Shown here: piece after piece, positions 1 through 7,991 of the stretch | Position numbering within the stretch: position 1 is the first letter of the stretch | How the letters are laid out: each line of letters opens with the position of its first letter | Assembly: GCF_026626745.1 (NCBI RefSeq) | Contig: NZ_JAPNJW010000001.1 | Location: forward strand, 186,001-250,000 | From: Nannocystis sp. RBIL2 | GTDB lineage: Bacteria; Myxococcota_A; Polyangia; Nannocystales; Nannocystaceae | Length of the DNA: 64,000 nt | Direction: 5' to 3' | Made by a program: the position numbers and the translations under genes | The notes under the pieces: generated by a model | What the model saw: only the letters and a program-made list of their open reading frames with translations | What the model was told of the DNA's origin: nothing | Database searches by the model: none

Positions 1-90
1 GACACGATTCGACGGACCATCGCGCTTCTGACAGTCCGTGTCCGCCGAATTCCACGGGGCTCGAACACGATGATCGCGAGCGCAAAAGAA

Positions 91-110
91 CATGTCCCCG
101 AGGACAGGCC
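91..110. repeat. Two units of the 14-bp phased CATGYCC repeat
   Basis: CATG begins at 91 and the next core (CAGG) at 105, a spacing of 14. It lies 3' of the ferritin-like gene, which ends at 141. Bases 1-140 show no gene. Confidence 0.6.
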
Positions 111-140
111 GCTGCGAGGGCGAGCGGCGCAGCGCTCTCG

Positions 141-692
141 TCACGCCTCGAGGCCGAGCACCGCGCGCCCGAGTTCGTGGGCAGCGCCGGTCGCCGCGAG
201 GCTCGCAGGCGTCGCCAGCGAGCGGAAGGCTCGCTCATGGAAGCGCTCTTGCGGCAAGATCCTGGCGAACACCTCGAGGATGTCTGGCGGCGCCGCCGCG
301 TCGCCCGCGATGACCTCGATCCGCGCGAGCCGCATCGCCTCCGCGTGCGCCCCGACGGCGCAGCCGGTCTCGAGGTCGGCGATGCCGGGCAGCGTCTGCT
401 TCCAGTAACGCGCCTCGGGCCCGCCGACGAGCGCCGGCGCCAGACCGCGCGCCCGCAACAATTCGCCGACCCACGCGGCGTGGTCGCGCTCTTGCCCGGC
501 GATCACCGTGAGCAGACGGTGGGCGCGGCTGCCCGGCGTCGCGTGGGCGTCGCGCAGGTCGAGGATCCGCCGCGCGGCCGTGACCTCGCCGCGGTACTGC
601 GCGAACAGCCAGGCGTGGAGGCGCTCGGGGTCGGTCCGGGTCTCGGCCCACCAGACTGCCGAGCTGCGAGGGGCGGGAGTGGCGACGTGCAT
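141..692 (-). CDS. Ferritin-like (rubrerythrin-type) di-iron protein
   Basis: A protein of about 183 residues with the four-helix ferritin-like pattern. Helix 1 has a Glu (RGEVTAARR), helix 2 has ExxH in GQERDHAAW, helix 3 has a Glu in ARIEVIAGD and helix 4 has ExxH in ERFHERAF. This is the two-fold Glu plus ExxH ligand set of a carboxylate-bridged di-iron site. The role is probably iron binding or oxidative stress, but the substrate is unknown. The frame extends upstream to an ATG at 749, but that would overlap the divergent LysR gene, so I chose the internal ATG at 692 (MHVATPAP). Divergence from a LysR regulator suggests that regulator controls it. Confidence 0.65.
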   Translation of the reverse strand: MHVATPAPRSSAVWWAETRTDPERLHAWLFAQYRGEVTAARRILDLRDAHATPGSRAHRLLTVIAGQERDHAAWVGELLRARGLAPALVGGPEARYWKQTLPGIADLETGCAVGAHAEAMRLARIEVIAGDAAAPPDILEVFARILPQERFHERAFRSLATPASLAATGAAHELGRAVLGLEA

Positions 693-742
693 GCCCGAAG
701 GGTGGTCCCGCGAACTATCGGCGTCGACTAGAATGCGTCGAT

Positions 743-1657
743 ATGTCATCGGTCGTGCCGATACTCGAGGGCGAGCTGCTGCGCGCGTTCGTGGCCTTCG
801 CCGACGCCCTCAACTTCACCCACGCGGCGAGGGTGGTCGGCCTGTCGCAGCCGGCCCTGTTCGAGCGGATCGCCCGCCTCGGCCAGGAGGTGGGCGCTTC
901 GCTGTACGAGCGCGAGGGCCGGCAGTTGCGGCTCACCGACGCCGGCGTGCGCGTGGCGGCGTTCGCCCGCGAGGAGCTGGCGCGCACGCAGACCTTCCTC
1001 GCCGAGCTGCGCGGCGAGGCCCGCCGCGAGCGCGTCGTCCTGGCCGCCGGCGAAGGCGCGTACCTCTATCTGCTCGGCCCGAGCTTGCGGGCCTTCACAC
1101 GCGACGAACCCGACGCGACGCTGTGCCCGCTCACCCGCGGCGGTCCCGATGCCGCCGAGGCAGTGCGCGAGGGCGCGGCCCACCTCGCCGTCGGTGTCGT
1201 CGATCTGGTGCCCGAGGAGCTGGTCGCCCGCGATCTCGTGCGCACGCCGCTGTGCGTGGCGATGGCGGCGAACCACCGCCTGGCCCGGCGCCGCCGCGTG
1301 CGCCTGGCCGACCTCGCGGGCGAACGCCTCGTCCTCGCCCCGCACGGGCAGTCGCACCGCGCCTTCGTCGGCCGCGCGCTGGCCGGCCTGGCCGACGCCG
1401 CCGCGCCGCCGATCGAGGCCGACGGCTGGCCGCTGATGCTGCACCTCGCGGGCCTCGGCCTCGGCGTCGCCATCGTCAACGGCATCTGCAACCTGCCGCG
1501 CGGCGCAGTCGCCCGCCCGGTGCCCGAGCTCGGCCACGTGACGTACCGACTCATGTGGCGCCGCGGCGCCAGCTTGCCGCCCGCGGCCTCGCGGCTGCGC
1601 GAGCGGCTGGCCGCGCTCGAGGGTCGCCCCGCGTCGCGCGCCGCGAGACCGACGTGA
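743..1657 (+). CDS. LysR-family transcriptional regulator
   Basis: At 304 residues it has normal LysR length. The N-terminal winged helix-turn-helix covers about residues 10-70 (FVAFADALNFTHAARVVGLS, then LYEREGRQLRLTDAG, the typical LysR wing). The rest is a periplasmic-binding-protein-like effector domain. It diverges from the ferritin-like gene, the usual arrangement for a LysR regulator and its target. The ATG at 743 agrees with the start of the conserved domain. The effector is unknown. Confidence 0.85.
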   Translation: MSSVVPILEGELLRAFVAFADALNFTHAARVVGLSQPALFERIARLGQEVGASLYEREGRQLRLTDAGVRVAAFAREELARTQTFLAELRGEARRERVVLAAGEGAYLYLLGPSLRAFTRDEPDATLCPLTRGGPDAAEAVREGAAHLAVGVVDLVPEELVARDLVRTPLCVAMAANHRLARRRRVRLADLAGERLVLAPHGQSHRAFVGRALAGLADAAAPPIEADGWPLMLHLAGLGLGVAIVNGICNLPRGAVARPVPELGHVTYRLMWRRGASLPPAASRLRERLAALEGRPASRAARPT

Positions 1658-1710
1658 ACGTCCCCGCCGGCCCCCAGCCCGGCGCCGCACCACACGCTAC
1701 ACTGCGCGCG

Positions 1711-3186
1711 ATGTCCGACTCCGCTGCCAGCGCTCCCCGCGACGTCGACGTGGTCATCGTCGGCGCCGGCTTCTCCGGCCTGTGCATGGCGATCCAGCTG
1801 CGCCGCGTCGGCATCACCGACTTCGTCGTGCTCGAGAAGGCCGACCGCGTCGGCGGCACGTGGCGCGACAACACCTACCCCGGGGCAGCCTGCGACATCC
1901 CCTCGCACCTGTACTCGTTCTCGTTCGAGCAGAACCCGAACTGGACCCGGGCCTTCCCGCTGCAGTCGGAGATCCAGCAATACCTCGAGCGCTGCGCGGA
2001 CAAGTACGACGTCCGCAAGCACATCCGCTTCGGCGCCGAGGTCGAGCACGCCGAGTTCGACCGCACGGCCGGGCGCTGGCACGTGCGCACCCGCGGGGGC
2101 GAGCGGTTGTCCGCGCGCGCCCTCGTGCTCGGCAACGGCGCGCTGCACCTGCCCGCCTACCCCGACCTGCCCGGGCTGGCGACGTTCGCGGGCAAGACGT
2201 TCCACTCGGCCCGCTGGGACCACGGCTACGACATGTCCCAAAAGACAGTCGCGGTCATCGGCACCGGGGCCAGCGCGATCCAGTTCGTGCCGCAGATCGC
2301 CCGGGTCGTGCGGCGCCTGCACCTGTTCCAGCGCACCCCGGCGTGGATCGTGCCGAAGCCCGACCACGCGATCGGCGAGGTCGCGCGCCGCGTCTACGCG
2401 CGCGTGCCGGCGCTGCAGCGGCTGGTGCGGAGCGGCCTCTACTGGCAGCACGAGGCGCGCGCTCTGGCGTTTTTGCGGCCGAGGTTGATGCGCCTGGTCG
2501 AGCCGCTGGCGCGCCGACACCTGCAGAGCCAGGTCACCGACCCGCAGCTGCGTGCCCGCCTGGCGCCCGACTACCGCATGGGCTGCAAGCGCGTCCTGAT
2601 CTCCAACGACTTCTACCCGGCGCTGACGCGGCCCAACGTCGAGCTCGTCACCGACCCGATCGAGCGCGTCGAGCCGAGCGGCGTGCGCACTCAGGACGGG
2701 GGGCTGCGCGAGGTCGACGCCATCATCCTCGGCACCGGCTTCCGCGCCACCGACTACCTGTCTGCCATCGAGATCGTCGGCGCCGACGGCCAGGAGCTGA
2801 ACGAGCGCTGGCGCGGCGCGCCCGAGACGTACCTCGGCATCACGGTGTCGGGCTTCCCGAACCTCTACCTGCTGATGGGCCCGGGCACCGGCCTCGGTCA
2901 CAACTCGATGATCTTCATGATCGAGGCCCAGGTCCGCTACGCGCTGCAGTGCATCACCACCCTGCGCGACCGCAACCTGCGCGCGCTCGACGTCCGCCCC
3001 GAGGTCCAGAGCGCCTTCGCCAGCGAGCTCTACGAGCAGCTCGGCCGCACCGTGTGGTCGTCGGGCTGCAAGAGCTGGTACCAGACGGCCGACGGGCGGG
3101 CCGCCGCGCTGTGGCCTGGCTTTACGGTCAGCTACTGGCTGCGCACGCGGCAGCTCGATCTGCGCGACTACCAGCCCGTCGCCTGA
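1711..3186 (+). CDS. Flavin-containing (Baeyer-Villiger-type) monooxygenase
   Basis: A 491-residue FAD/NADPH monooxygenase. The FAD motif GAGFSG lies near residue 17, followed by the BVMO-type segment GGTWRDNTYPGAACD. The BVMO fingerprint FxGxxxHxxxW is present as FAGKTFHSARW near residue 160, and the NADPH motif GTGASA near 185. The family inserts one oxygen next to ketones or hydroxylates hydrophobic substrates; the substrate cannot be told from sequence. The ATG at 1711 puts the FAD motif at the usual distance from the N-terminus; the upstream part of the frame overlaps the LysR gene. A 14-bp-spaced repeat pair (2232, 2246) encodes part of the loop before the NADPH motif. Confidence 0.88.
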   Translation: MSDSAASAPRDVDVVIVGAGFSGLCMAIQLRRVGITDFVVLEKADRVGGTWRDNTYPGAACDIPSHLYSFSFEQNPNWTRAFPLQSEIQQYLERCADKYDVRKHIRFGAEVEHAEFDRTAGRWHVRTRGGERLSARALVLGNGALHLPAYPDLPGLATFAGKTFHSARWDHGYDMSQKTVAVIGTGASAIQFVPQIARVVRRLHLFQRTPAWIVPKPDHAIGEVARRVYARVPALQRLVRSGLYWQHEARALAFLRPRLMRLVEPLARRHLQSQVTDPQLRARLAPDYRMGCKRVLISNDFYPALTRPNVELVTDPIERVEPSGVRTQDGGLREVDAIILGTGFRATDYLSAIEIVGADGQELNERWRGAPETYLGITVSGFPNLYLLMGPGTGLGHNSMIFMIEAQVRYALQCITTLRDRNLRALDVRPEVQSAFASELYEQLGRTVWSSGCKSWYQTADGRAAALWPGFTVSYWLRTRQLDLRDYQPVA

Positions 3187-3226
3187 GTCGGCGTTGCGCG
3201 CGCCGGGTGATCGGCTACGGTGAGGC

Positions 3227-3646
3227 ATGCAGCTCCACCGCGGCCGTCTCATCGATCACATCCAGCTCGTCGTCGCAGACCTCCCCGCGGCCAAGCGCTT
3301 CTACGCCGCGGTGCTCGGCGCCCTCGGCATCCCGCGCGGGGGCGAGGCCGACGACCACGTGTGGTACGACGAGCTCTTCATCTCCAACGCCGAGAGCAAG
3401 GCCGCCCTGGGCCAGCTGACCGGGCGGGTCCACCTCGCGTTCCAGGCCCCCGACCGCGGCGCAGTGGAGCGCTTCCACACCGCCGGCCTGGCCGCGGGCG
3501 GCCGCGACAACGGCGCCCCGGGCGAGCGCCACTACCACCCCGGCTACTACGGGGCGTTCCTCCTCGACCCCGAGGGCAACAACGTCGAGGCCGTCTTCCA
3601 CGGCCCCGCCAAGTTCTCCGCCCGCTCGGTCGTCGTCGACTTCTGA
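3227..3646 (+). CDS. VOC (glyoxalase/bleomycin-resistance-like) protein
   Basis: A 139-residue single vicinal-oxygen-chelate domain. It starts with GRLIDHIQLVVADLPAAKRFY, where the His near position 9 is the usual first metal ligand, and ends with HYHPGYYGAFLLDPEGNNVE, the characteristic last beta-strand and Glu ligand. The arrangement suggests a metal-dependent lyase, dioxygenase or binding protein. The substrate is unknown. It follows the monooxygenase by 40 bp on the same strand and could be cotranscribed with it. Confidence 0.82.
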   Translation: MQLHRGRLIDHIQLVVADLPAAKRFYAAVLGALGIPRGGEADDHVWYDELFISNAESKAALGQLTGRVHLAFQAPDRGAVERFHTAGLAAGGRDNGAPGERHYHPGYYGAFLLDPEGNNVEAVFHGPAKFSARSVVVDF

Positions 3647-3648
3647 GT

Positions 3649-3662
3649 CCTTTTTAAAAAGG
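3649..3662. terminator. AT-rich perfect palindrome at a convergent junction
   Basis: CCTTTTTAAAAAGG is a perfect 14-bp inverted repeat three bases after the VOC stop codon. It is an AT-rich island in GC-rich DNA and may help end transcription from both sides. With no loop, a classic hairpin would be short, so this is tentative. Confidence 0.35.
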
Positions 3663-3663
3663 G

Positions 3664-3747
3664 CATGTCGTGAAGGACATGTCCTTGCAACCGTGTCGTG
3701 AAGGACATGCCCCTGCGAGCATGTCCTCGAGGACACGCGGGCGACCG
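3664..3747. repeat. Six-unit array of the 14-bp phased repeat
   Basis: Cores begin at 3664, 3678, 3692 (degenerate CGTG), 3706, 3720 and 3734 (CACG), each exactly 14 bp apart. The unit at 3720 is CATGTCCTCGAGGA, itself palindromic when repeated. The array fills the gap between the convergent VOC and DUF2330 genes. Confidence 0.85.
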
Positions 3748-3831
3748 GCCATGGTCGCCCACGCGCAGATCTGATGCGTCCGAACTTCGCTTTCGCCGTC
3801 GGCGCTGAGCGGCGGCGGGGCTGCTCGCCGC

Positions 3832-5670
3832 TCAGCGTCGGCGGCGACGCCCTGCCAGCAGACCGAGCCCCGCGAGCGCGAGCACGCTCCCGCCCGGCGC
3901 GCCGTCGCTGCGGCAGCCACAACCGCTGGCGTCGTTCTGCCCGCCACCGGTGGCAGAGTCGGGCCCGCTGTCGCTGCTGCCCGAGCTGTCGGTGTCGGTG
4001 TCACTCGCGCTGGTAGTAGGCGCGCCCTCGGGGAAGCGGGGCCAGCCGTGGGCCAGGTTCCACTCCTCGATCTTCTTGTTGATCGCCGCGGTGTTGTTGA
4101 CCAGGTGCATCGGCTTGCCCTTGAGCGCGACCTGCTGGACCTCCTCGGCCCACCACATCTCGCCGATGAAGTCCGGCCACGGCCCGCCGTCGGGCACGAA
4201 GATCTCGCGCTCGTCGGGCAGCGTGACCACGCTGTTGCCGTCGCACAGGTTGTACTCGGTGGCCGAGCGGAAGCTCGGCACGTCCTGCAGGTCCGGGTTG
4301 ATGTGGAAGATCGGGTCCGCGATCATCTCGTTGGGCGAGATGACCGTGTACATGCGCGTCAGGTACGGGAAGGCGTCGATCAGCTCCTGCGCGTGCTCGC
4401 CGGGCGCGATGATCCGGCTGTCGAGCCCCTGCGCGAACGCGCTGCCGTCGCCCCACGCCATCGCGTCGATCTGGTCGGCGTAGGCCGGCAGGTTCGCGTA
4501 GAACTCCTCCGCCGAGAGGCCGTCGGGCACCGGCAGGAAGTCATTGAGAAGGCTCTCGACCAGCGGGTGGTTGTAGAAGCAGAAGTCGGCGCCGAAGCAG
4601 TTGGCCAGGCCCTGATCGTTGAGCGTGTTGATGACCTGCTCGGGCGCCAGGCCGACGAACGCCGACTCGTTCCACGACGTGCTGTAGAAGTTGAACGCGA
4701 ACGGCTGGACCACGCTCGACGGACCGGCGTACTCGGTCACGAACGCCAGGCCCTCGGCCTCGAGGTCGTCGACCGCCTTGGTGATGACGTCCTTGTAGTT
4801 GGCCGCGAACTGCAGCCAATCGATCTTCAGCGGGTTGACGAGGACGTGGCGGTAGTTGGTCGGCGCCGCGCGGTTGTTGCCGAGCACGAACACGCGGATG
4901 TCCATGTTCTCGATCGACGCGAACCGCGTCAGCCGCAGCGGGAAGCAGTTCTCGTTCGACGGGTAGCGCAGCACGATCGGGTGCACGTCGCCGCCGTCGG
5001 ACCCGGCCGCCAGCTTGAGCGCGACGATCACCTGGCCCTCGTCGAGGTACTGCTGCAGCACCATCTCCGAGCCGTCGATCCACTGGTAGTCGTTGTCGAT
5101 CAGCCACTGCTTGATCGGCTCGATCGTCTGATCCTGCAGCACCACGATCTCGAACGCGCCCGCGGTGGTCTTGAACACCACCGGGTCCTCGCCGCTGCTG
5201 TCGCTGCCCTCGGTGCCCGTGCCGCCGTCGGCGGTGCTGAGGCCCGGGTCGCCGTTGCTCGCGCTCGACAGGCCGCCGGAGATGCCGTCCTCGCCGCACA
5301 CCTCGAAGGTCTGCTGCAGCTGGTAGGTCGGCACCGACGAGTTCAGCAGCGCGTCGAACAGCGGCTGCGAGCCGACCTCGAACTCGGGGATCTGGGCGAT
5401 CGGGATCAGCCACGCGAACTTCTGCGCGTTGGTGTTGGGGTCGATGCTGATCTGGATGTGGACCTCGACCTCGTTCTGATTGAGGACGAAGAGCACGTTC
5501 TCGCCGTCCTGATTGACGGGCATCGAGTTCGGCAGGCCGCCCTCGCAGAACACGCCGCCGCACGCCTCGGCCGTCTGCGGCGTCGCCAGGGCTCCGGCCG
5601 CGCCGAGGACCACGCACGCGCTGAGGACCCGGCTCCGACACTTCCAATTAAGGTTTCGCATTACGGACAC
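3832..5670 (-). CDS. DUF2330 secreted protein with MYXO-CTERM tail
   Basis: A 612-residue protein with an N-terminal signal peptide (SRVLSACVVLGAAGALATPQ) followed by EACGGVFCEGG, the Cys-containing opening typical of DUF2330. An Asp/Ser/Thr-rich linker (about residues 555-580) precedes the tail: CGCRS, the hydrophobic VLALAGLGLLAG, then RRRRR. This is the MYXO-CTERM sorting signal, so the protein is probably exported and anchored at the cell surface. The function of DUF2330 is not known. The gene is convergent with the VOC gene and separated from it by a repeat array. Confidence 0.85.
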   Translation of the reverse strand: MSVMRNLNWKCRSRVLSACVVLGAAGALATPQTAEACGGVFCEGGLPNSMPVNQDGENVLFVLNQNEVEVHIQISIDPNTNAQKFAWLIPIAQIPEFEVGSQPLFDALLNSSVPTYQLQQTFEVCGEDGISGGLSSASNGDPGLSTADGGTGTEGSDSSGEDPVVFKTTAGAFEIVVLQDQTIEPIKQWLIDNDYQWIDGSEMVLQQYLDEGQVIVALKLAAGSDGGDVHPIVLRYPSNENCFPLRLTRFASIENMDIRVFVLGNNRAAPTNYRHVLVNPLKIDWLQFAANYKDVITKAVDDLEAEGLAFVTEYAGPSSVVQPFAFNFYSTSWNESAFVGLAPEQVINTLNDQGLANCFGADFCFYNHPLVESLLNDFLPVPDGLSAEEFYANLPAYADQIDAMAWGDGSAFAQGLDSRIIAPGEHAQELIDAFPYLTRMYTVISPNEMIADPIFHINPDLQDVPSFRSATEYNLCDGNSVVTLPDEREIFVPDGGPWPDFIGEMWWAEEVQQVALKGKPMHLVNNTAAINKKIEEWNLAHGWPRFPEGAPTTSASDTDTDSSGSSDSGPDSATGGGQNDASGCGCRSDGAPGGSVLALAGLGLLAGRRRRR

Positions 5671-5848
5671 TCCCGCTCGCTAGGTTCGCTGGTAAGAGCC
5701 CCGCACAGGGGCAATCGCCCGGGGGCGACAAGTCAGCAGGGATAGGCTGAACCAGTCCGCGCCGACACACCACGCCGGGCGCGGGCCGCTCGCTCACGAC
5801 ATCGTTGGTAACAGCGTTACTGGAGGCCGGCCCTCGCCCCACAAACGC

Positions 5849-5890
5849 CGACGACGCGCACCCCGGAGCACTCCGGCATGCGCGTCGTCG
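5849..5890 (-). terminator. Strong hairpin terminator after the TPR gene
   Basis: A 12-bp perfect stem (CGACGACGCGCA at 5849-5860 pairing with 5879-5890) encloses a second small stem (CCGGAG/CTCCGG). It lies 32 bp past the stop of the TPR gene and is followed by a weak T-rich stretch on the minus strand. The rest of the 5671-5921 gap holds the DUF2330 promoter region, where I see no clear -10 or -35. Confidence 0.65.
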
Positions 5891-5921
5891 CGGTTGTGAC
5901 GGCCGGTTCGCCCGGCGCGGC

Positions 5922-7937
5922 TCAATTCTGGCGCTGCCGCGGCGGGGGCAGGCTGTCGAGGATCCGCTTGAACTCCGGGTGGTCCGGGATCATCTGCAGC
6001 GCGGCGCCGCAGACCTGGCGCGCCTCGTCGAACATGTTGGCGTCACGCATCGCCGAGGCGAGGTTGACGACCGGCTCGATCTCGCGCGGGTTGATCGCCA
6101 CGACCGCGCGCAGGTGCTCGACGGCCTCGCGCGCGCGGCCCTGCTTGCGCAGGATCGCCGCCATGAGGTTGCGGATCTCGGCGTCGTTGGGGCGCAGGCG
6201 GACCGCGTCGTTGAGGTGCGACAGCGCCGAGGCGTCGCCCTCGCTGTCGCGCACGGCCAGCGCGAGCATCAGGTGCGGCTGCCAGTAGCGCGGGTCGCGG
6301 CCGATCATCTCGCGCAGGAACTTGGCCGCGGCCAGGTGCTTCTGCGGGTCGCCGCTGCGCACGTAGTCGATGGCCTGGTCGTAGCGGTCCTCGAAGCTGT
6401 CGACGTCGAGGGTGAGGATCGCCCGGCGGGCGAACGCGTCGTCGTCGAGGCTGCGGCGCTGCAGCTTGAGGATCGCGTCGAGGTACGGGCGGGCGCGGGC
6501 CGGCTCGTCGCCCTCGAGGTACATGCTGGCGACGTAGCGCAGCACGGTCGCGTTCTCGGCGTGCTTCTCGGCGGCGCGCAGCATCAGCACGGTCGCCTTC
6601 TCGAGCTTCTCCTCCTCGTGGAGGTCGAGCAGGATGTCGAGCGTGCTCTTGTGGATCGTCGGCTGCTCGATGGCCTGAGCCAGCAGCGCGAGCGCCTCGT
6701 CGCGGTCCTCCTGGATCTTCTTCGGCTCCTCCGCGGTGGTCTCCCACAGCACGTTGGCGAGGTCGCCGTAGGCGCTGGGGACCTTGCCCTCCTCGACCGC
6801 GCGGCGGAGGAACGGCTCGGCCTCGTCGAACTGGTCGTTCTCGATCAGGAGGCTGCCGAGCTGGGCCATCACCACCGGGCCCTCGTTGCCGTTCTCGACC
6901 GCGAACTGGGCCACCTTGAGCGCGTTCTCGAGGTCGCCGGCGGCGCGCAGGGTGTCGACGAAGCCGGCCGCGACCGCGGCGTTCTGCGGGCCGAGGTTGA
7001 TCGCCTGCTGGAACGCCTGCACCGCCGAGCCGAGGTCGCCGACGCGGCGCAGCACCAGCGCGAGGTGGTGCCACGCGCCCTGGTCGTTCTTGCGCTTCTG
7101 CGCGGCGATCGACAGCGCCTGCACCGACAGCGGGATGGCGGCCTGGTCGGGCTGGCCGGCGATGAGGATGTCGGTCATCGCGTGCAGCGCCTGCATCGTC
7201 ACGTCCATCTCGGGCGCGCGGCCGAGGGCGTCCATCAGCGGCGACAGCAGCTGGTCCGAGGTGGTCGGCACGCAGCGGCCCTGGAGCGCGCTGAGGTTGC
7301 CGAGGCCGACCAGGAACGAGATGATCGCCTGCACGTTGGCGGTGCCGAACGCGTCCTGCCAGGTCGGCTTGGCCACCGACTTGCCGAGGGCGGCGGCGAT
7401 CTTCTGCGTCAGCACGAACACCTCGCCGGGCAGCTGATCGGCGGTGGTCTCGGCGGTGAAGGTGTCGACGGTCTCGAGCACCGGGCCCGGCCTCACGGCG
7501 ATCAGGCGGGCGGTGAGCGTGACCTTGTCTTCCTGGGCAAACATGTCGGTCGCCAGGCCGTACTGGGCGTTGGCGAACCGGTTGATGCCCTCGAGCGCGC
7601 GGTCGTCGGTCCACGGCTCACGGAAGATCATCAGCGCCGGCGCGCGGCGGCCGTTCTGCTCCTGGATGGCCGTGAACACCGGCGCGGCGGCCCGGACCCC
7701 GGCCTCGGCCAGCTCCTGGGCCCAGAAGCGCTGGATGCCCATGCCGAGCGGCGCGCCCTTGCCCTCGTTGGTGCACGAGACCGGCAGCGTGACGAGCTCG
7801 ATCGCCTGGGCCGCCTCCTGGATCTCCTCCTCCGAGGCTGCGCCCTCCTCCTCGTCGCCCTCCTCGAACATCAGCTCGCCGGGCTCGAGGTCGCCTTCGG
7901 TGTCGTCGTAATCAGGGTCTTTGGGGTCGCCGGACAT
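5922..7937 (-). CDS. Tetratricopeptide-repeat protein
   Basis: About 671 residues. The first 60 are strongly acidic (DPDYDDTEGDLEPGELMFEEGDE is split by a Met; pI must be low), then a domain of about 200 residues I do not recognise. From about residue 265 to the end there are degenerate TPR helix pairs, for example LRRVGDLGSAVQAFQQAINL and RKQGRAREAVEHLRAVVAIN. TPR proteins act as protein-interaction scaffolds. No signal peptide is visible, so it is probably cytoplasmic. I chose the ATG at 7937 (MSGDPKD) over one nine codons upstream. It diverges from the neighbouring lipoprotein gene by about 55 bp. Confidence 0.78.
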   Translation of the reverse strand: MSGDPKDPDYDDTEGDLEPGELMFEEGDEEEGAASEEEIQEAAQAIELVTLPVSCTNEGKGAPLGMGIQRFWAQELAEAGVRAAAPVFTAIQEQNGRRAPALMIFREPWTDDRALEGINRFANAQYGLATDMFAQEDKVTLTARLIAVRPGPVLETVDTFTAETTADQLPGEVFVLTQKIAAALGKSVAKPTWQDAFGTANVQAIISFLVGLGNLSALQGRCVPTTSDQLLSPLMDALGRAPEMDVTMQALHAMTDILIAGQPDQAAIPLSVQALSIAAQKRKNDQGAWHHLALVLRRVGDLGSAVQAFQQAINLGPQNAAVAAGFVDTLRAAGDLENALKVAQFAVENGNEGPVVMAQLGSLLIENDQFDEAEPFLRRAVEEGKVPSAYGDLANVLWETTAEEPKKIQEDRDEALALLAQAIEQPTIHKSTLDILLDLHEEEKLEKATVLMLRAAEKHAENATVLRYVASMYLEGDEPARARPYLDAILKLQRRSLDDDAFARRAILTLDVDSFEDRYDQAIDYVRSGDPQKHLAAAKFLREMIGRDPRYWQPHLMLALAVRDSEGDASALSHLNDAVRLRPNDAEIRNLMAAILRKQGRAREAVEHLRAVVAINPREIEPVVNLASAMRDANMFDEARQVCGAALQMIPDHPEFKRILDSLPPPRQRQN

Positions 7938-7991
7938 GAGGCGCGAAGCCTGCCAAACCCGCACCGGGCGCGCAAGGCTGGTACCCTGGGG

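Noticed and set aside
1066..3252. A 728-codon minus-strand frame opposite the LysR and monooxygenase genes
   Set aside because: Low-complexity Arg/Ala/Gly/Val composition; the plus strand encodes well-defined families.
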